This document shows positions 12,172 to 21,671 of a stretch of 64,000 bases of DNA, in pieces. The notes under the pieces were generated by a model. The model saw only the letters and a program-made list of their open reading frames with translations. It did no database searches and had not been told where the DNA came from. How positions within the stretch are numbered: the first letter of the stretch is position 1; every line of letters begins with the position of its first letter. Source of the stretch: Brachypterus glaber (Eukaryota > Arthropoda > Insecta > Coleoptera > Kateretidae). The position numbers were made by a program, and so were the translations under genes. The stretch is taken from the NCBI GenBank assembly GCA_958510825.1, contig OY294046.1:49457794-49521793 (forward strand), written 5' to 3'.

Positions 12172-12818
12172 CAGAGCGGTCCTAAAGCCCCCCCTCTTAG
12201 CTTTTGAATGAGTTGAGATATCGACTTCAAGTTTAGAACTCTTAAATAAGACAACTATCTTTTAGCATATATGATACTTTCAGCTCTTAAAATGTGGGCA
12301 GGGGGGCATGGGGGACATTTTTTTTTAATGGAAAGGGGGGTCGTGTGATACATCATCAGCTTATGAAATTCTCCATTTAACTATATACTTTTTAATTTTT
12401 TTTATTATTTTTTTTTTGGGTTTTAAATGGGTATTTTTGTCAAAATTTCTCTAAAAAAATCAAACAATTTTTTAAACTAATTTCATGATGAATAAACGTA
12501 AATTATACTTTTAAACTTTAAAATTTAATCGACAAAATAAAAATTTACAAAAAAATTGAAAAATCAAAACCTTAAAAAAATTAAATAATTTACAGTCCAC
12601 TAGAAAATTTTATTTGCTTTAAAATGCTGCATCACACGACCCCCCTTTCCATTTAAAAAATATGTCCTCCCATACCCCTGTCCACATTTTAAGAGCTGAA
12701 AGTATCAAACATATGCTAAAAGATAGTTTAAGTTGTCTTATTAAAGAGTTCTAAATTTAAAGTCGATATCTCGACTCGTTCAAAAGTTAAGAGGGGTGGT
12801 GACTTTTGGACCGCTCTG
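12172..12818. mobile_element. A-family element A1, full length, TA duplication
   Basis: Ends CAGAGCGGTCC and GGACCGCTCTG with about 190-bp inverted arms: (a/c)acttttgaa(c), GATATCGACTT, TTAAGACAACTT, CTTTTAGCATAT, AGCTCTTAAAATGTGGGCA, GGGGTCGTGTGAT. The TA target is duplicated. It sits in the tail of C1: copies of C without it read gaatagTATATAATGG, and removing A1 plus one TA restores gaagagTATATAATGG. Tc1/mariner-type target; no transposase. Confidence 0.85.
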
Positions 12819-13400
12819 TATAATGGAATGCGTAGCATTACATATCTTCACAGCTTGTTTTTCTTACTTTATTATTAATCAGCCCCTGATTATCACCTGA
12901 CAGTGACTGTCAAAATGCTGTCATGTTTCTTAACCTTTAATATATCTCAAAATTTTGCATAAAATATGAAAAACAAGGTAACAACAAAGGTTTTTGCTCA
13001 AATAAAAAATGTGTATTTTTAAAAAAAATTAAAAATTTTCTTCAAGTAAAAGTTTTTAAATATTACGGATGTTTAAAAATAAAATTTTTAGATATAGTTT
13101 ACTCAGATATTATAAATATTTATAGTAAAACCATTAATTTTCACTATTCCTGGAATGTATAATAAGATTACTCACTAATTATAAATTTTAATATTTAGCA
13201 ACATTGCGCAAAAAAATCATATTTTACTTACAGTATAACATTTATTATTGTTGTGTTAATATGCCTTTATTAAGTGTTAGTAAGCAAAAGATAAAAAAAA
13301 ACTTCGTTAAAGCTTCTTTGTCTGTTATATACATATTTATTGGGAATATTGGACACTAAATTTTGCGTATTTCACGCTAGATTTATTATGACTTTTTGAC

Positions 13401-13431
13401 CTGAAGATGTCTTCCAAAAAAAAGGCGAAAC
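13401..13431 (+). other. Hammerhead-core-like motif
   Basis: CTGAAGA (13401-13407) is followed by GTCTT (13409-13413), which can pair with AAGGC (13422-13426), and then GAAAC. This matches the CUGANGA - stem II - GAAA core of a hammerhead ribozyme. Convincing stems I and III were not found, so activity is not claimed. A related motif, with the core changed to CCGAAGA, is at 30194-30221 beside the GIY-YIG pseudogene. Confidence 0.3.
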
Positions 13432-13743
13432 GTTAAATATTATTTTGGCGCGGAGGGGTCTTACGGTAATAAAAGAAAGTTTTCCTACGCGTTTTACTTT
13501 TGCAACTGTGCATTTGACTTTCGTAGGAAAAAATTGTGTACATTAATTAAGAGAAAAGTGTTGTCCACGCTCGTGTTAACATAAAAACTTTAGTTATACA
13601 ACATACTAAATAATTTAAACAAAAAACTAGAATAATTACATTAGGAATAAAAACTGAACATGTGTAGGTATAACGACTCGGCGTTACCGAGAAGACCACA
13701 AAGCTTTGCAAATTTAAAAGGATAAAGGTATTTTTTTACAGAT

Positions 13744-13747
<4 letters not shown>

Positions 13748-13787
<40 letters not shown>
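13748..13787 (+). repeat. (CT)n microsatellite
   Basis: About 20 uninterrupted CT dinucleotides, about 170 bp upstream of the splice acceptor at 13958. Length polymorphism is likely. Confidence 0.95.
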
Positions 13788-13790
<3 letters not shown>

Positions 13791-13958
13791 GACGGATCTG
13801 TTTGTATCTGGGTTTGAACAAATATTTTTGGGTCAAAACGTTCATAATAATACTATCAAAACATGATTGTCATTAAATTAATTTTGTTAAAGGGAACCTC
13901 ATATTTTAGAAATATTTTTTATCTGGTTTACCTAATTATTTCTTTTTCTTCCCTCTAG

Positions 13959-14321
13959 GAACTTGGTTCACAACCATTACCGACCATATCCTCCGAAGAT
14001 GTCGACTCGATGCCTCGGCCCCGCTCGGGCACCTGGGGCTCCAAATCGGACACGAAAAAAGCGGAGAAAGAGGCCAAACAAAAATCCAAAGATAAAAAAT
14101 CGAAGCACGAGTCAAAATCCGAATCGAAAAAGAAAAAGGACAGGGGTGGAACCAGAAGTGGGAGTACCTCCAGGTCAAATTCCGCGGAGAGGAGGAAGTC
14201 GGATGACATCGGGAGTCCTAAAAAGGCGGGGATGTTCGACGGGTTCAGGAGTAGGTCAAATTCTGATGCTAGTAAGAAAATAGGAAGTGCTTTTATGGCT
14301 TCTATGAAGAGCGCTATGTTG
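13959..14321 (+). CDS. Internal coding exon, Ser/Lys/Arg-rich; possible AMPK gamma N-terminal extension
   Basis: The acceptor is a pyrimidine-rich run ending CTCTAG; the donor is TTG|GTAAGT. The exon is 363 nt, phase 0 at both ends, 121 codons from Glu-Leu-Gly to Met-Leu. An ATG at 14010 is in frame, but the frame stays open back to the acceptor, so this is an internal exon. Visible segments are a PRPRSGTWGSKSD stretch, a Lys-rich tract with repeated KSK/KKK, the phospho-site-like RSGSTSRSNSAERRKSDD, then KKAGMFDGFRSRSNSDASKK and a short amphipathic IGSAFMASMKSAML. Base content is clearly richer in G/C than the surroundings and wobble use looks coding. RSxS/SDxS clusters are typical of disordered regulatory tails. 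From memory these motifs resemble the N-terminal extension of insect AMPK gamma (SNF4A-gamma) long isoforms, but that is inference; the defining CBS repeats are not in the window. Confidence 0.8.
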
Positions 14322-14528
14322 GTAAGTTGATGATTTCTAAAGGTACATCTATAAGTACCTTTAAGGACTAGAACAAGTAAAAAAGTATGTTATCTAAATG
14401 ACAGTAAAAATTAATAAAAAAAGACATCTGAAAGTCCTCTTGGAAAATGGACATACCATATCCATGGTCCTAGTTTATGAAAAGCACTAAATTATGAGAT
14501 TGTTTTTTATTAAAAAATTTAAATTAAA

Positions 14529-14921
14529 AGGTTCTTTTTTGGCATTTTTAACAAGTTTTTTATTAAAAACACTCTTAAGGACAGATCTGTAGTCTGTAAC
14601 TCAATTTTTTATGAAGCTGAAGTTTGCAACGTTTCTTTTGCAACGAAAATTCAAATAGTATATTAAAGTACTAGTTTCATAACAAACTTTTTTAGTGCAC
14701 GAGTACAAGTTTAGAAAACAAGCCGCTTGCGGCGAGTTTTCTAAAATACCAGTGCGCTAAAAACGTGTTATGGAATAAGTGCTTTAATATACTATTTGAA
14801 TTTTCGATGCAAAGAAACGTTGCAAACTTCAGCTTCATAAAAAATTGAGTTACAGACTACAGATCTGTCCTTAAGAGTGTTTTTAATAAAAAACTTGTTA
14901 AAAATGCCAAAAAAGAACCTT
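14529..14921. repeat. Foldback hairpin in intron, about 190-bp arms
   Basis: Left arm starting AGGTTCTTTTTTGGCATTTT (14529) pairs with right arm ending AAAATGCCAAAAAAGAACCT (14921) almost without mismatch. The apex is G/C-richer: AGAAAACAAGCCGCTTGCGG. The apex segment (CACGAGTACAAGTTTAGAAAA...TTTTCTAAA...GTGCGCTAAAAAC) recurs at 40300-40385. It lies within the intron 14322-16893 and would form a strong stem-loop in pre-mRNA. Confidence 0.9.
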
Positions 14922-15878
14922 GACTTTTCAAACTCTTTTATATAAAAATAGTTATTTTCTTAACTAGTGTATTAAGTGGATAAAATCACTTAATACACGA
15001 GTTGTGAATTTAATTTTATCCAATACCTTTTATTTTTAAATAAAAATCTATAATTTTGCGAAAAATTATGTCAAAAATATTTAGATTAAGTTTTCTTAAT
15101 ACTAAAATAATAGGTATGCCTATTAAAAATAAACAATTGCTAGTTTTACATTTCATACAAACGTCAGAATTTTTAATAAAATACTGTTTTTATTAAAAAA
15201 ACTAAAGAATAATTTGGGGTTTTCTTTAATTTTTATGGATTAGTTAACGTGCTTTTATTTATAGAATATTTATAATACTTAATTAATAGGGTATGTAACT
15301 AATTTTGGGTGAGTTCAAAAGCTGTACGTAAAAGAGTGAAAAATTTTTTAGTCACTAGTGAAAAAAAACTCACTTTTGACATTTAAAATAGTGCTCAAAA
15401 CAAGTTTCTGTGAAGGTGTTGGATAAAATACTTTTCTGCTCAGCTTCCGTAATCTTACTAATATAACATGCAAATTTAAAGTATCAAACGTTAAAAATTC
15501 AAAAGATTTTTATCTTAAATTTGCTTTGTGGTTTTCTTCACAAAGACCGATGGCGCAAACGTGGCGGAAAAATTCCGCGTTTGGACTTACAGATTACAAA
15601 TTGCAACCGGCAGTGAAAGTGTTAAAAGGCATTTTTTAAAGCTCATTAAAAAAGAGATAATACGAAAAATTAAAACAATAATACCAAAACGCGTTTTATG
15701 AAATTAGATTTAGTTTAACACAATTTCGGCACCTTCACCATAATTTTGTAGTACAAAGTTGTTCTGATACTTTAAATGATCCGCCAAAACGGGGAATAAG
15801 TGACAAATATTAATTAAAATAATTATCCTAGCAGAAAGTTTTGAACTTTAACACTAAATATTAACTAAAAAGTACTAA
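14922..15878. other. Intron sequence, small hairpins only
   Basis: A GTGTATTAAGTGGATAAAAT...CACTTAATACAC hairpin (14967-14999) is next to a TTATCCAATA motif also present at the ends of the I-family repeats. No coding exon was recognised; G/C-rich islets near 15545-15620 keep no long frame. Confidence 0.5.
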
Positions 15879-16863
15879 GGGTCTGTAAAAAAACGCCTAA
15901 TGCCTACAAAGGTAACCTCTAAATCATGTCTAGTTATTCTCTTTAGGGTCTGCTGAAGTCAGAAAAAATATCCACATACTGGCGTAAAATATTTTTAAAA
16001 TGGCAAGATAAGTCCTGACACGCTGAAGTAAGTGGTCAATTTTTAATACAATATTAATGAATTAAAAGGCTAAAGGCTTCTCCCTTTTAAAATATGTTAT
16101 TTTTAAGTAACTGGAAAGGGTACCAATAATTTTTTACCTTGGCTACTAGAGCACTCAGGTTTTTTATTCAATGTTAGTAAACAAAAACATAAAAAATAAG
16201 TTTACAATTTCAACATATACTAACCTTAATATGAAAAGTGACTTAATTCGTACTCTAACTCTGGTATAGGCTATACCGTATAGCAAATGAAAAACAAATT
16301 GAATGAATTATTAAATATTAGTTATAACTTATTAATACTAGTATACTTAGTAATACTAATAACAGTTGGAGTGCGAATTTGGTCACTTTTCATATTAAGG
16401 TTAGTATGTGTTGAAATTTTAAACTTATTTTTTATGTTTTTGTTTACTAATATTGAATAAAAAACCTGAGTGCTCTAGTAGCCAAGGTAAAAAATTATTG
16501 GTACCCTTTCCAGTTACTTAAAAATAACATATTTTAAAAGGGAGAAGCCTTTAGCCTTTAAGAATGAATTTTAACCACTGTGCGTGGTTGTTTGTAATGA
16601 ATATTGTTAGTATTCAACACAGAGTGGAATATTTTTATACCATGTATTTTTTGTATTTATTTAAAGTCCCAAACGACTTTAAATAAATAAATAAATAATA
16701 TTGTATTAAAAATTTACACTTAGGACCTATTTTGCCATTTTAAAAATATTTCCCGCCATTCTGTGGACAAATGACTATTTTTTCTTTTCTTCTAAAGAAA
16801 ACATCTAGAAATTATTTTACCTATTTACCTTTGTAGGCAAAATTCGGCGTTTTTTACAGACCC
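15879..16863. mobile_element. Foldback element K, with element J nested inside
   Basis: Ends GGGTCTGTAAAAAAACGCC and GGCGTTTTTTACAGACCC. Inner arm landmarks pair as well: GCCTACAAAGGTAA with TTACCTTTGTAGGC, and AATATTTTTAAAATGGCAA with TTGCCATTTTAAAAATATTT. The right end stops about 30 bp before the splice acceptor at 16893, so the element contributes the region where a branch point is expected. Target duplication is unclear. Confidence 0.75.
16062..16561. mobile_element. Element J: 500-bp foldback nested in K
   Basis: Starts TTAAAAGGCTAAAGGCTTCT and ends AGAAGCCTTTAGCCTTTAA; arms of about 200 bp pair nearly perfectly (GGGTACCAATAATTTTTTAC, GAGCACTCAGG and ACCTTAATATGAAAAGTGAC blocks). The spacer contains ACTAGTATACTTAGTAATACT. 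The TTAA-like border suggests insertion at TTAA, but the boundary is ambiguous because TTAA is part of the palindrome. Confidence 0.85.
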
Positions 16864-16893
16864 TCCTTTATTTTTTTTTTGTTGTTGTTTCAG

Positions 16894-16976
16894 CACACGG
16901 GGTTCATACACGGCAAACCAAAAGCTCCCAGAGATGGCTCCGCCCATCCTGTGCTGGATGGATCTTCAGATACAAG
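16894..16976 (+). CDS. Internal coding exon (83 nt), same gene
   Basis: The acceptor is a long T/G-T tract ending TTTCAG; the donor is ACAAG|GTATTA, weaker than its neighbours. It starts in phase 0 with His-Thr-Gly-Phe-Ile-His-Gly-Lys-Pro-Lys-Ala-Pro and ends two bases into an Arg codon (AG|G). The 27 full codons continue the previous exon as ...KSAML-HTGFIHGKPKAP.... It is richer in G/C than the intron. It contains no domain, only a basic segment followed by an acidic/serine GSSDT. Element K ends just upstream. Confidence 0.75.
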
Positions 16977-17044
16977 GTATTACAAGGAAGTAATCTTAAC
17001 GTCGCTGTTATTTAAATAACCAACATAAAGTATTTTTCAGTCCC

Positions 17045-17435
17045 CTGGCCAGGGCCGTAGCGAAGAAGATTTTGTGGGGGGGAGAAGGTCAAAAATTACA
17101 ACTTTTTGAAGCCTAAAAATACAACTTTTCTCCTTGACAAAAAAGTTATTGTTTAAAAAAAAGTTCACCACCTATTCAACTTTTGTATTTTGAATCCGTG
17201 AAATATACAACGTTTTTATTTTGAATCCTTGAAATATACAACTTTTGTATTTTGAATCATAAAATATAGATAAAACTTTTGTTTTGGATCAATGAAATAT
17301 ACTTTTCAAGACCATAAAATATACAACTTTTGTTTTGGATCAATCAAATATACAACTTTTCAAGATAAGTGGAGAGGCATTCCCCCCCACCTCCCATAGC
17401 TACGGCTCTGCCCCTGGCAGAAATAAGACGGCAGG
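17045..17435. mobile_element. Element L1 with internal tandem repeat
   Basis: CCAGGGCCGTAGCGAAGAAG plus a G-run at the left pairs with a C-run, ATAGCTACGGCTCTGCCCCTGG at the right. Between them (17165-17365) is a degenerate tandem array of about 40 bp per unit built on TATACAACTTTTG...GGATCAATGAAA. GGGGACTG or its complement flanks both ends and recurs at 17590, 17930 and 18062, suggesting local duplication. A second copy, L2, is at 24092-24262. Confidence 0.65.
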
Positions 17436-17805
17436 GGACTGAGAAATCTTGCACACAAAATGAAAATATTACATATACTAATAACTTATTACTAAATTAC
17501 CTAACACAACAATAATCAGCCCGATTTAAGAATATAAATTTCAAAAATAAATAAATTTAATATAAAAACTAAAATATTTGTTTCCTTGTCAGGGGACTGT
17601 AATGCTACCAACCCGAATCATGTTTTTCGTATCCAAATTCCATAAACTTTGCACTAAGTGGGTTTCGCTAACCCTAATTATGTGGGTACATATTCTACTA
17701 CAGTTTAGAATTAACAATTCAAACTTAGTAATGAAAAATGCAAAAAATTTAATTACTTTTGTATAAAAGTTATGTCTTTGACTATAGTACTATGGTTTGG
17801 GGTAG
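17436..17805. other. Intron, no element recognised
   Basis: AT-rich, with GGGGACTG boxes. The 62-codon frame at 17578 has no supporting features. Confidence 0.4.
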
Positions 17806-17901
17806 AGTACTAGATAGGTAGGTTTGTTAGGGTAGGTGGATAGTTTGAGTGGTTCCGAAAGAAACTACCTACCTACCCTAACAAACCTGCCTATCCAGTG
17901 C
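17806..17901. repeat. 96-bp hairpin
   Basis: AGTACTAGATAGGTAGGTTTG and TTAGGGTAGGT face ACCTACCCTAA and CAAACCTGCCTATCCAGTGCT across a short loop. It is a small foldback insertion. Confidence 0.75.
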
Positions 17902-18139
17902 TCTAGTTTGGGGTTGGGCACACGCCAGGGGACTGAGGTTTGGCGTATATAAAAGAGTATATTTAAGATATTATGTTATAATTCAATAATAAAAATGAAA
18001 AACCTTTCACATGAAACCATAATTGTAAAGAAAATTTTAACTTCTTGTAAAATAATTAGCTGGGGACTCAATTTTCACCGTTTGTGAGAAACACCTAAAA
18101 TCCAAAAATTCTATAAGAAAATCTAAAAATTTTTTACTC

Positions 18140-18610
18140 TCTTAGAAAGATAAGGGCGTCAAAACAAGCAAATATGTAGGCCTCTTTCGTAGACCATATA
18201 TGGTCTATAGAGTTTCAAATTTGTAAAAATTTTCGCCTGAAATTACTTATTTTTTTTTTTATTTGAGTTTCCCCGGGGCCTGGGTTTGATGTTTCCCCAG
18301 AACGACAAGGACGCCAAAACCAGCAAATATGCAGGCCCTTTTCCAAGTGGACCAAATAAACTATAGATCTTCAAATGCATAAAAATTTTCGCCTGCGGCG
18401 CTGGGGCTTTCTTACTGCTTGTTTTATTTAAGGTTATAAAACTTGAACTGAAAAATTGTAGAAATTTTCGCGTTCGGTGCTAAAGCTTTCTTGCATTAAA
18501 GTAAAACTTTTAATTGTAACACTTAAAATTTCTGAATAATTTCGCCTTATTGGCCATTTTAATTAGTTAAAAAAAAAATACGCACAAATTTTCGCCTGCG
18601 GCGCCATTTT
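18140..18610. repeat. Degenerate direct repeats with CGCCTGCGGCGC boxes
   Basis: 18147-18240 and 18309-18400 are direct copies (AAGG[GA]CG[TC]CAAAAC, AGCAAATATG[TC]AGGCC, then ATAAAAATTTTCGCCTG). Two further diverged units end at about 18490 and 18605. Most units close with TTTCGCCTGCGGCGC, a CpG-rich box also found at 8797 and, inverted, near 45862. Confidence 0.6.
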
Positions 18611-19115
18611 AATTCTAAATTTTACATCCTTCCTTGTCTCCCCATCACCCCCCATATGCGTATAAGGCTAAGTTAACCCCCTCTTTGTTTCACCCACTTA
18701 GAATAAACTTAGAGCTGAAATTCGGTACCCATGCTTATCTCTGATGGCAATACAATTTTATATAAAATTTACCTTCAGCCTCCCCACCCCTAAAATTAAA
18801 AAAATCTTTATTTTTACTCAAATCTTTTTATTAGAATGCGACCTTTATTTTAGTCATCAACATTTCTGTCAGTCAGTCATATACATGTAAGGATTACCAT
18901 GCATTGAATAATACACAGGGCCGATATTTGCTTATCGGCGCCCTGATGCAAGTTTCTGGTTCGGCGCCCCTATTTGAAAAAAAGTTTTTATCCTAAAAAA
19001 TTTTGACGACTAAAAAAAGAAAAAATAAATTAATAGTAAAAAAACATTTTTAAGAACAAGCTTTTATTTAAGTGCTCTAAAAAGAAGAAAATAAATTTTC
19101 AAATAAATCTAACCC

Positions 19116-19265
19116 ATCATTTTGTTACATTTTTATATGATATAAAAGCTTGTGGCTAAAATACTTAATTCTAAGTAAAAATTCTAAGTAAAAAAGAAAT
19201 TTATACAGAAAAATCTCGCGACAAGCCTTTATATCATATAAAATTGTATAATGTAACAAAATGAT
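19116..19265. mobile_element. Small foldback next to splice acceptor
   Basis: ATCATTTTGTTACAT and ATATGATATAAAAGCTTGT at the left pair with ACAAGCCTTTATATCATATA and ATGTAACAAAATGAT at the right. It ends 43 bp before the acceptor at 19308. Confidence 0.75.
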
Positions 19266-19308
19266 TAATACATATTAATATTATTTTTTTTTTTGAATTA
19301 TTTTCTAG

Positions 19309-19420
19309 GTACTACCACACGGTGACGGCAGCCTCTTCGATCAGGAGTCCCATGACGAAAGTGATGGATATATTCAGGAACAGGTCCCATGCCAGTGTCC
19401 CACCTGAAGACAGACGAAAA
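19309..19420 (+). CDS. Internal coding exon (112 nt), same gene
   Basis: The acceptor is a T-rich run ending TTCTAG; the strong donor is AAA|GTAAGT. Its first base completes the Arg codon split by the previous intron, then Tyr-Tyr-His-Thr-Val-Thr-Ala-Ala; 37 codons follow and it ends in phase 0 at RRK. It contains SIRSPMTKVMDIFRNRSHAS, a hydrophobic/basic segment (MTKVMDIFRNRS) embedded in serines, then an acidic-basic VPPEDRRK. This motif is what most suggests the insect AMPK gamma extension, from memory only. The next compatible exon is the micro-exon at 53592 or one inside the intervening 34 kb that was not recognised. Confidence 0.78.
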
Positions 19421-19661
19421 GTAAGTCAAACTTTTTATTAATTAGGATTAATCACATGAGCCTTATTTATCTTTTTTTTTGCAAAAATTTAAGATATTTA
19501 TGTTTTGTGACTATAACCCGCCGTAGTTAGAGCCTTTTAATAGAGGCAAGTAGGTTTAGCCCAGCAACGGCAACGGTTCAAAGCAATAAGAAAACGAGCG
19601 CGTCGCAATTATTGTTAATCAGTGTTTGTGCGGCCGAGGTCTTCCATATGTAAAGTACTCT

Positions 19662-20052
19662 GGCTTTGAAAATTATCAAAATTTGGGAAAGGCTTGTATT
19701 CGTGCAAAAATTTTCAATTTTTTTTTGCGTATTTTTGCGTTTTATGATGTTTTATGTTGATATAAATCCATTTCAAGCAAAAACAAAAAAAAAATTGTCG
19801 GTCAATTGGTCGTTCTGTCCGGGAAATCTTGTATCCATGATAACTTAAGAACGCTTTAAGCTAAAGACTTGAAATTTGACATATGGGTATGTTACCAAAA
19901 TTTCTAGCTCGGGATTGTTTTTGATGAACATTTATTTTAGAAAAATTTATAAATTGCTATATTCGGGTTTTTGAGGTTGATGAAAGTGAATATGATAATA
20001 AAAAATCCAATACGCGGAGGTGAAAAATGGAAAAGCGATTTTAGTGGGCAAT
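19662..20052 (+). mobile_element. Helentron/DINE-like H element, copy H1 (short)
   Basis: It starts GGCTTTGAAAATTATC, has TTTTTGCGTTTTATGATGTT, a short GTC-rich tract (TTGTCGGTCAATTGGTCG), then GATAACTTAAGAACGCTTTA and ACTTGAAATTTG, one 'gaggttgatgaaagtgaat' unit and a tail of AAAAATGGAAAAGCG...TGGGCA. The longer copies H2 and H3 add four to six internal tandem units. No protein. Confidence 0.65.
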
Positions 20053-21671
20053 TTGAAATTATAATAAGTAATAAATAGTGTTACAAGCAATTCTAGCTTG
20101 AGTTATGGCTCGTACAATATCACGTGAACGTTCAACCTTAAGCTTGCATTAAAATAACTCCACCCTGCCCTATCTTATGTACATCTTTTATTATTATTAA
20201 AATAAATAACTGCTATGTTTTCTATAATAAAAAATGCAACATTGTATTTGAATATTTTTTGTGAGTGGGTTTTTAACAATATGTCGCATACATAGCAACA
20301 GAACCCTTCATTATTTAATACCAGTTAAATTTAAAACGGTAGTTTCAATTGCAATGAGGAAATAATCATTTTTCCTATTGTATTAAAAAGTTGGAAAATA
20401 GATCTCAAGGCAGAATATGCTGTATTTTAGAGGTTATTTTAAGGTTCAGTTGGACACAAAATAGACAGTGGGAAATTTAAATTTGTGCGGTATAATTTAT
20501 TGTTAAAAATATTACAGAAATAGTCAAACATATTAAAAAAATTTTGTATTTTCGGGGCGCCTGACTTTACAGCGAAAAAATTACCGCGAAGACCATTACC
20601 GCGAACGGTCTTTACCGCGTATTACTTTTACAGCGAAAATCGTTTACCGCGCCATTTTTTATACATTATTCTTATTTTATGTAAGTTTTTTTTCGTGGGA
20701 GTAAAGACCCCTACCCGTATTTTCAATAATTTTTTCCTTTTTTCAAAGATTTTAAATTATTTTTTTGAACCTTAAAAATGGCAAAAATGTTTTCATGGTG
20801 GCGTATTGTTAAGTTTCTTTTGCTAAAAGTCTTGCAGAAAAATACACAACCATTTGTAATTTTTTATTTTAAAGTATTTGATCTTGAAAAGCGTAAACAT
20901 TTTGGCTGCGTTTTCGTGTGTTTCTAACTTAAAATATCCAAAATTTATTTTCGTAGATATCAGATATCTGTTTGTTAAATGCTCAAAAATCAACAAAATT
21001 TTGTTCTGAACTTGAAAAACATTTTGCTACTAGGAAAGATAAAAATTTACTTCGAACTATTTATAATTTTGGTGAAAAAAAATGCTTAAAATATTTTGAA
21101 ATAACTCCTGCTACGTTTCACTGAGCTTCAACCTAGGCCAACCTCTTATACTTTCCAAATGTCTTTTATAATGACTTTTGACCAAAAATGTCTAAATCAA
21201 AATACACACATTTTGAATCATATTTATCTGTCTCTCTCTGATGTCCGTTTCTTTTTTTAACCATATCTAAAAACCAAGATATTGGCTTTAAGAAATATAA
21301 AAAGTTTGTTAGGGGGTCTATTTAAAAAAAACAAGTTTTCTCCAATTTTTTATTTTTTTTAAAGTTTAGCCCATGTAACTTTTTTTTTAATTTAGTGCGA
21401 GCGATCATTCAAATAAAAGTATTTTTTTTCTGAAAAAATTACTTCTTCTACGATCTAATAGAAAAGTTATGACAGCAACAAAACCGGCATGTCAATCGTA
21501 AAATTTAACAATTTTTTTTTAATAAGATCTTTTTTGGAAAACAAAAAAACTTTGAAAAAAATATTTTTAAAAAACAAAATTTTTGATTTTTTTCTTCTCT
21601 ATTTTCTTTTTGCAAAAAACGAATTTTTTTTTTAATAGTTTTTTTTTTTTTTGCTGTTGGGGGTGATTACC
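20053..21671. other. Non-coding stretch with a TTACCGCG repeat
   Basis: Mostly AT-rich. At 20568-20655 variants of TTTACAGCGAAAA/TTACCGCGAA repeat about five times. From 21240 to 21600 there are fragments like the HINE cores ('aaaccaagatattggctttaag', 'tctaatagaaaagttatga') but no clear boundaries. Confidence 0.4.

Larger units (their letters stand above)
10580..12864 (+). mobile_element. Helentron/DINE-like element C1, carrying two later insertions
   Basis: Fragments 10580-10611, 11539-12171 and 12819-12864 are collinear with the continuous copies at 44235-44858 (minus) and 48953-50205 (plus). In order they show a GCG-rich head, TACGGT, AAAAAATTC, a GTCCGTCCGTCC microsatellite (11633-11665), a 'gataaccc-aagaacaa-...-cgacctgaaatt' core, and the tail AATGCGTAGCATTACATATC. 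A GTCY microsatellite and a short palindrome near the 3' end are traits of DINE-1/Helentron-derived elements. Element G and element A1 are inserted in it. No protein is encoded. Confidence 0.6.
12865..13958. other. Intronic DNA with a (CT)n tract
   Basis: AT-rich, with no element boundaries seen. It includes a hammerhead-core-like motif at 13401-13431 and the CT tract at 13748-13787, and ends in the polypyrimidine tract and CTCTAG acceptor of the first recognised coding exon. By phase that exon is internal, so an upstream exon must lie to the left, but none was recognised in this window. Confidence 0.5.

Noticed and set aside
13936..14209. Two minus-strand frames of 80 and 84 codons opposite the exon at 13959
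   Set aside because: They are the antisense of a well-supported coding exon; Phe/Ser/Leu-rich sequence mirrors the Lys/Ser codons of the sense strand.
13963..14283. 106-codon + strand frame in a second phase of the same exon
   Set aside because: It crosses the acceptor context without splice logic and gives an Arg/Pro/Lys-rich shadow; the frame starting at 13959 stays open through both splice sites and continues into the next two exons.
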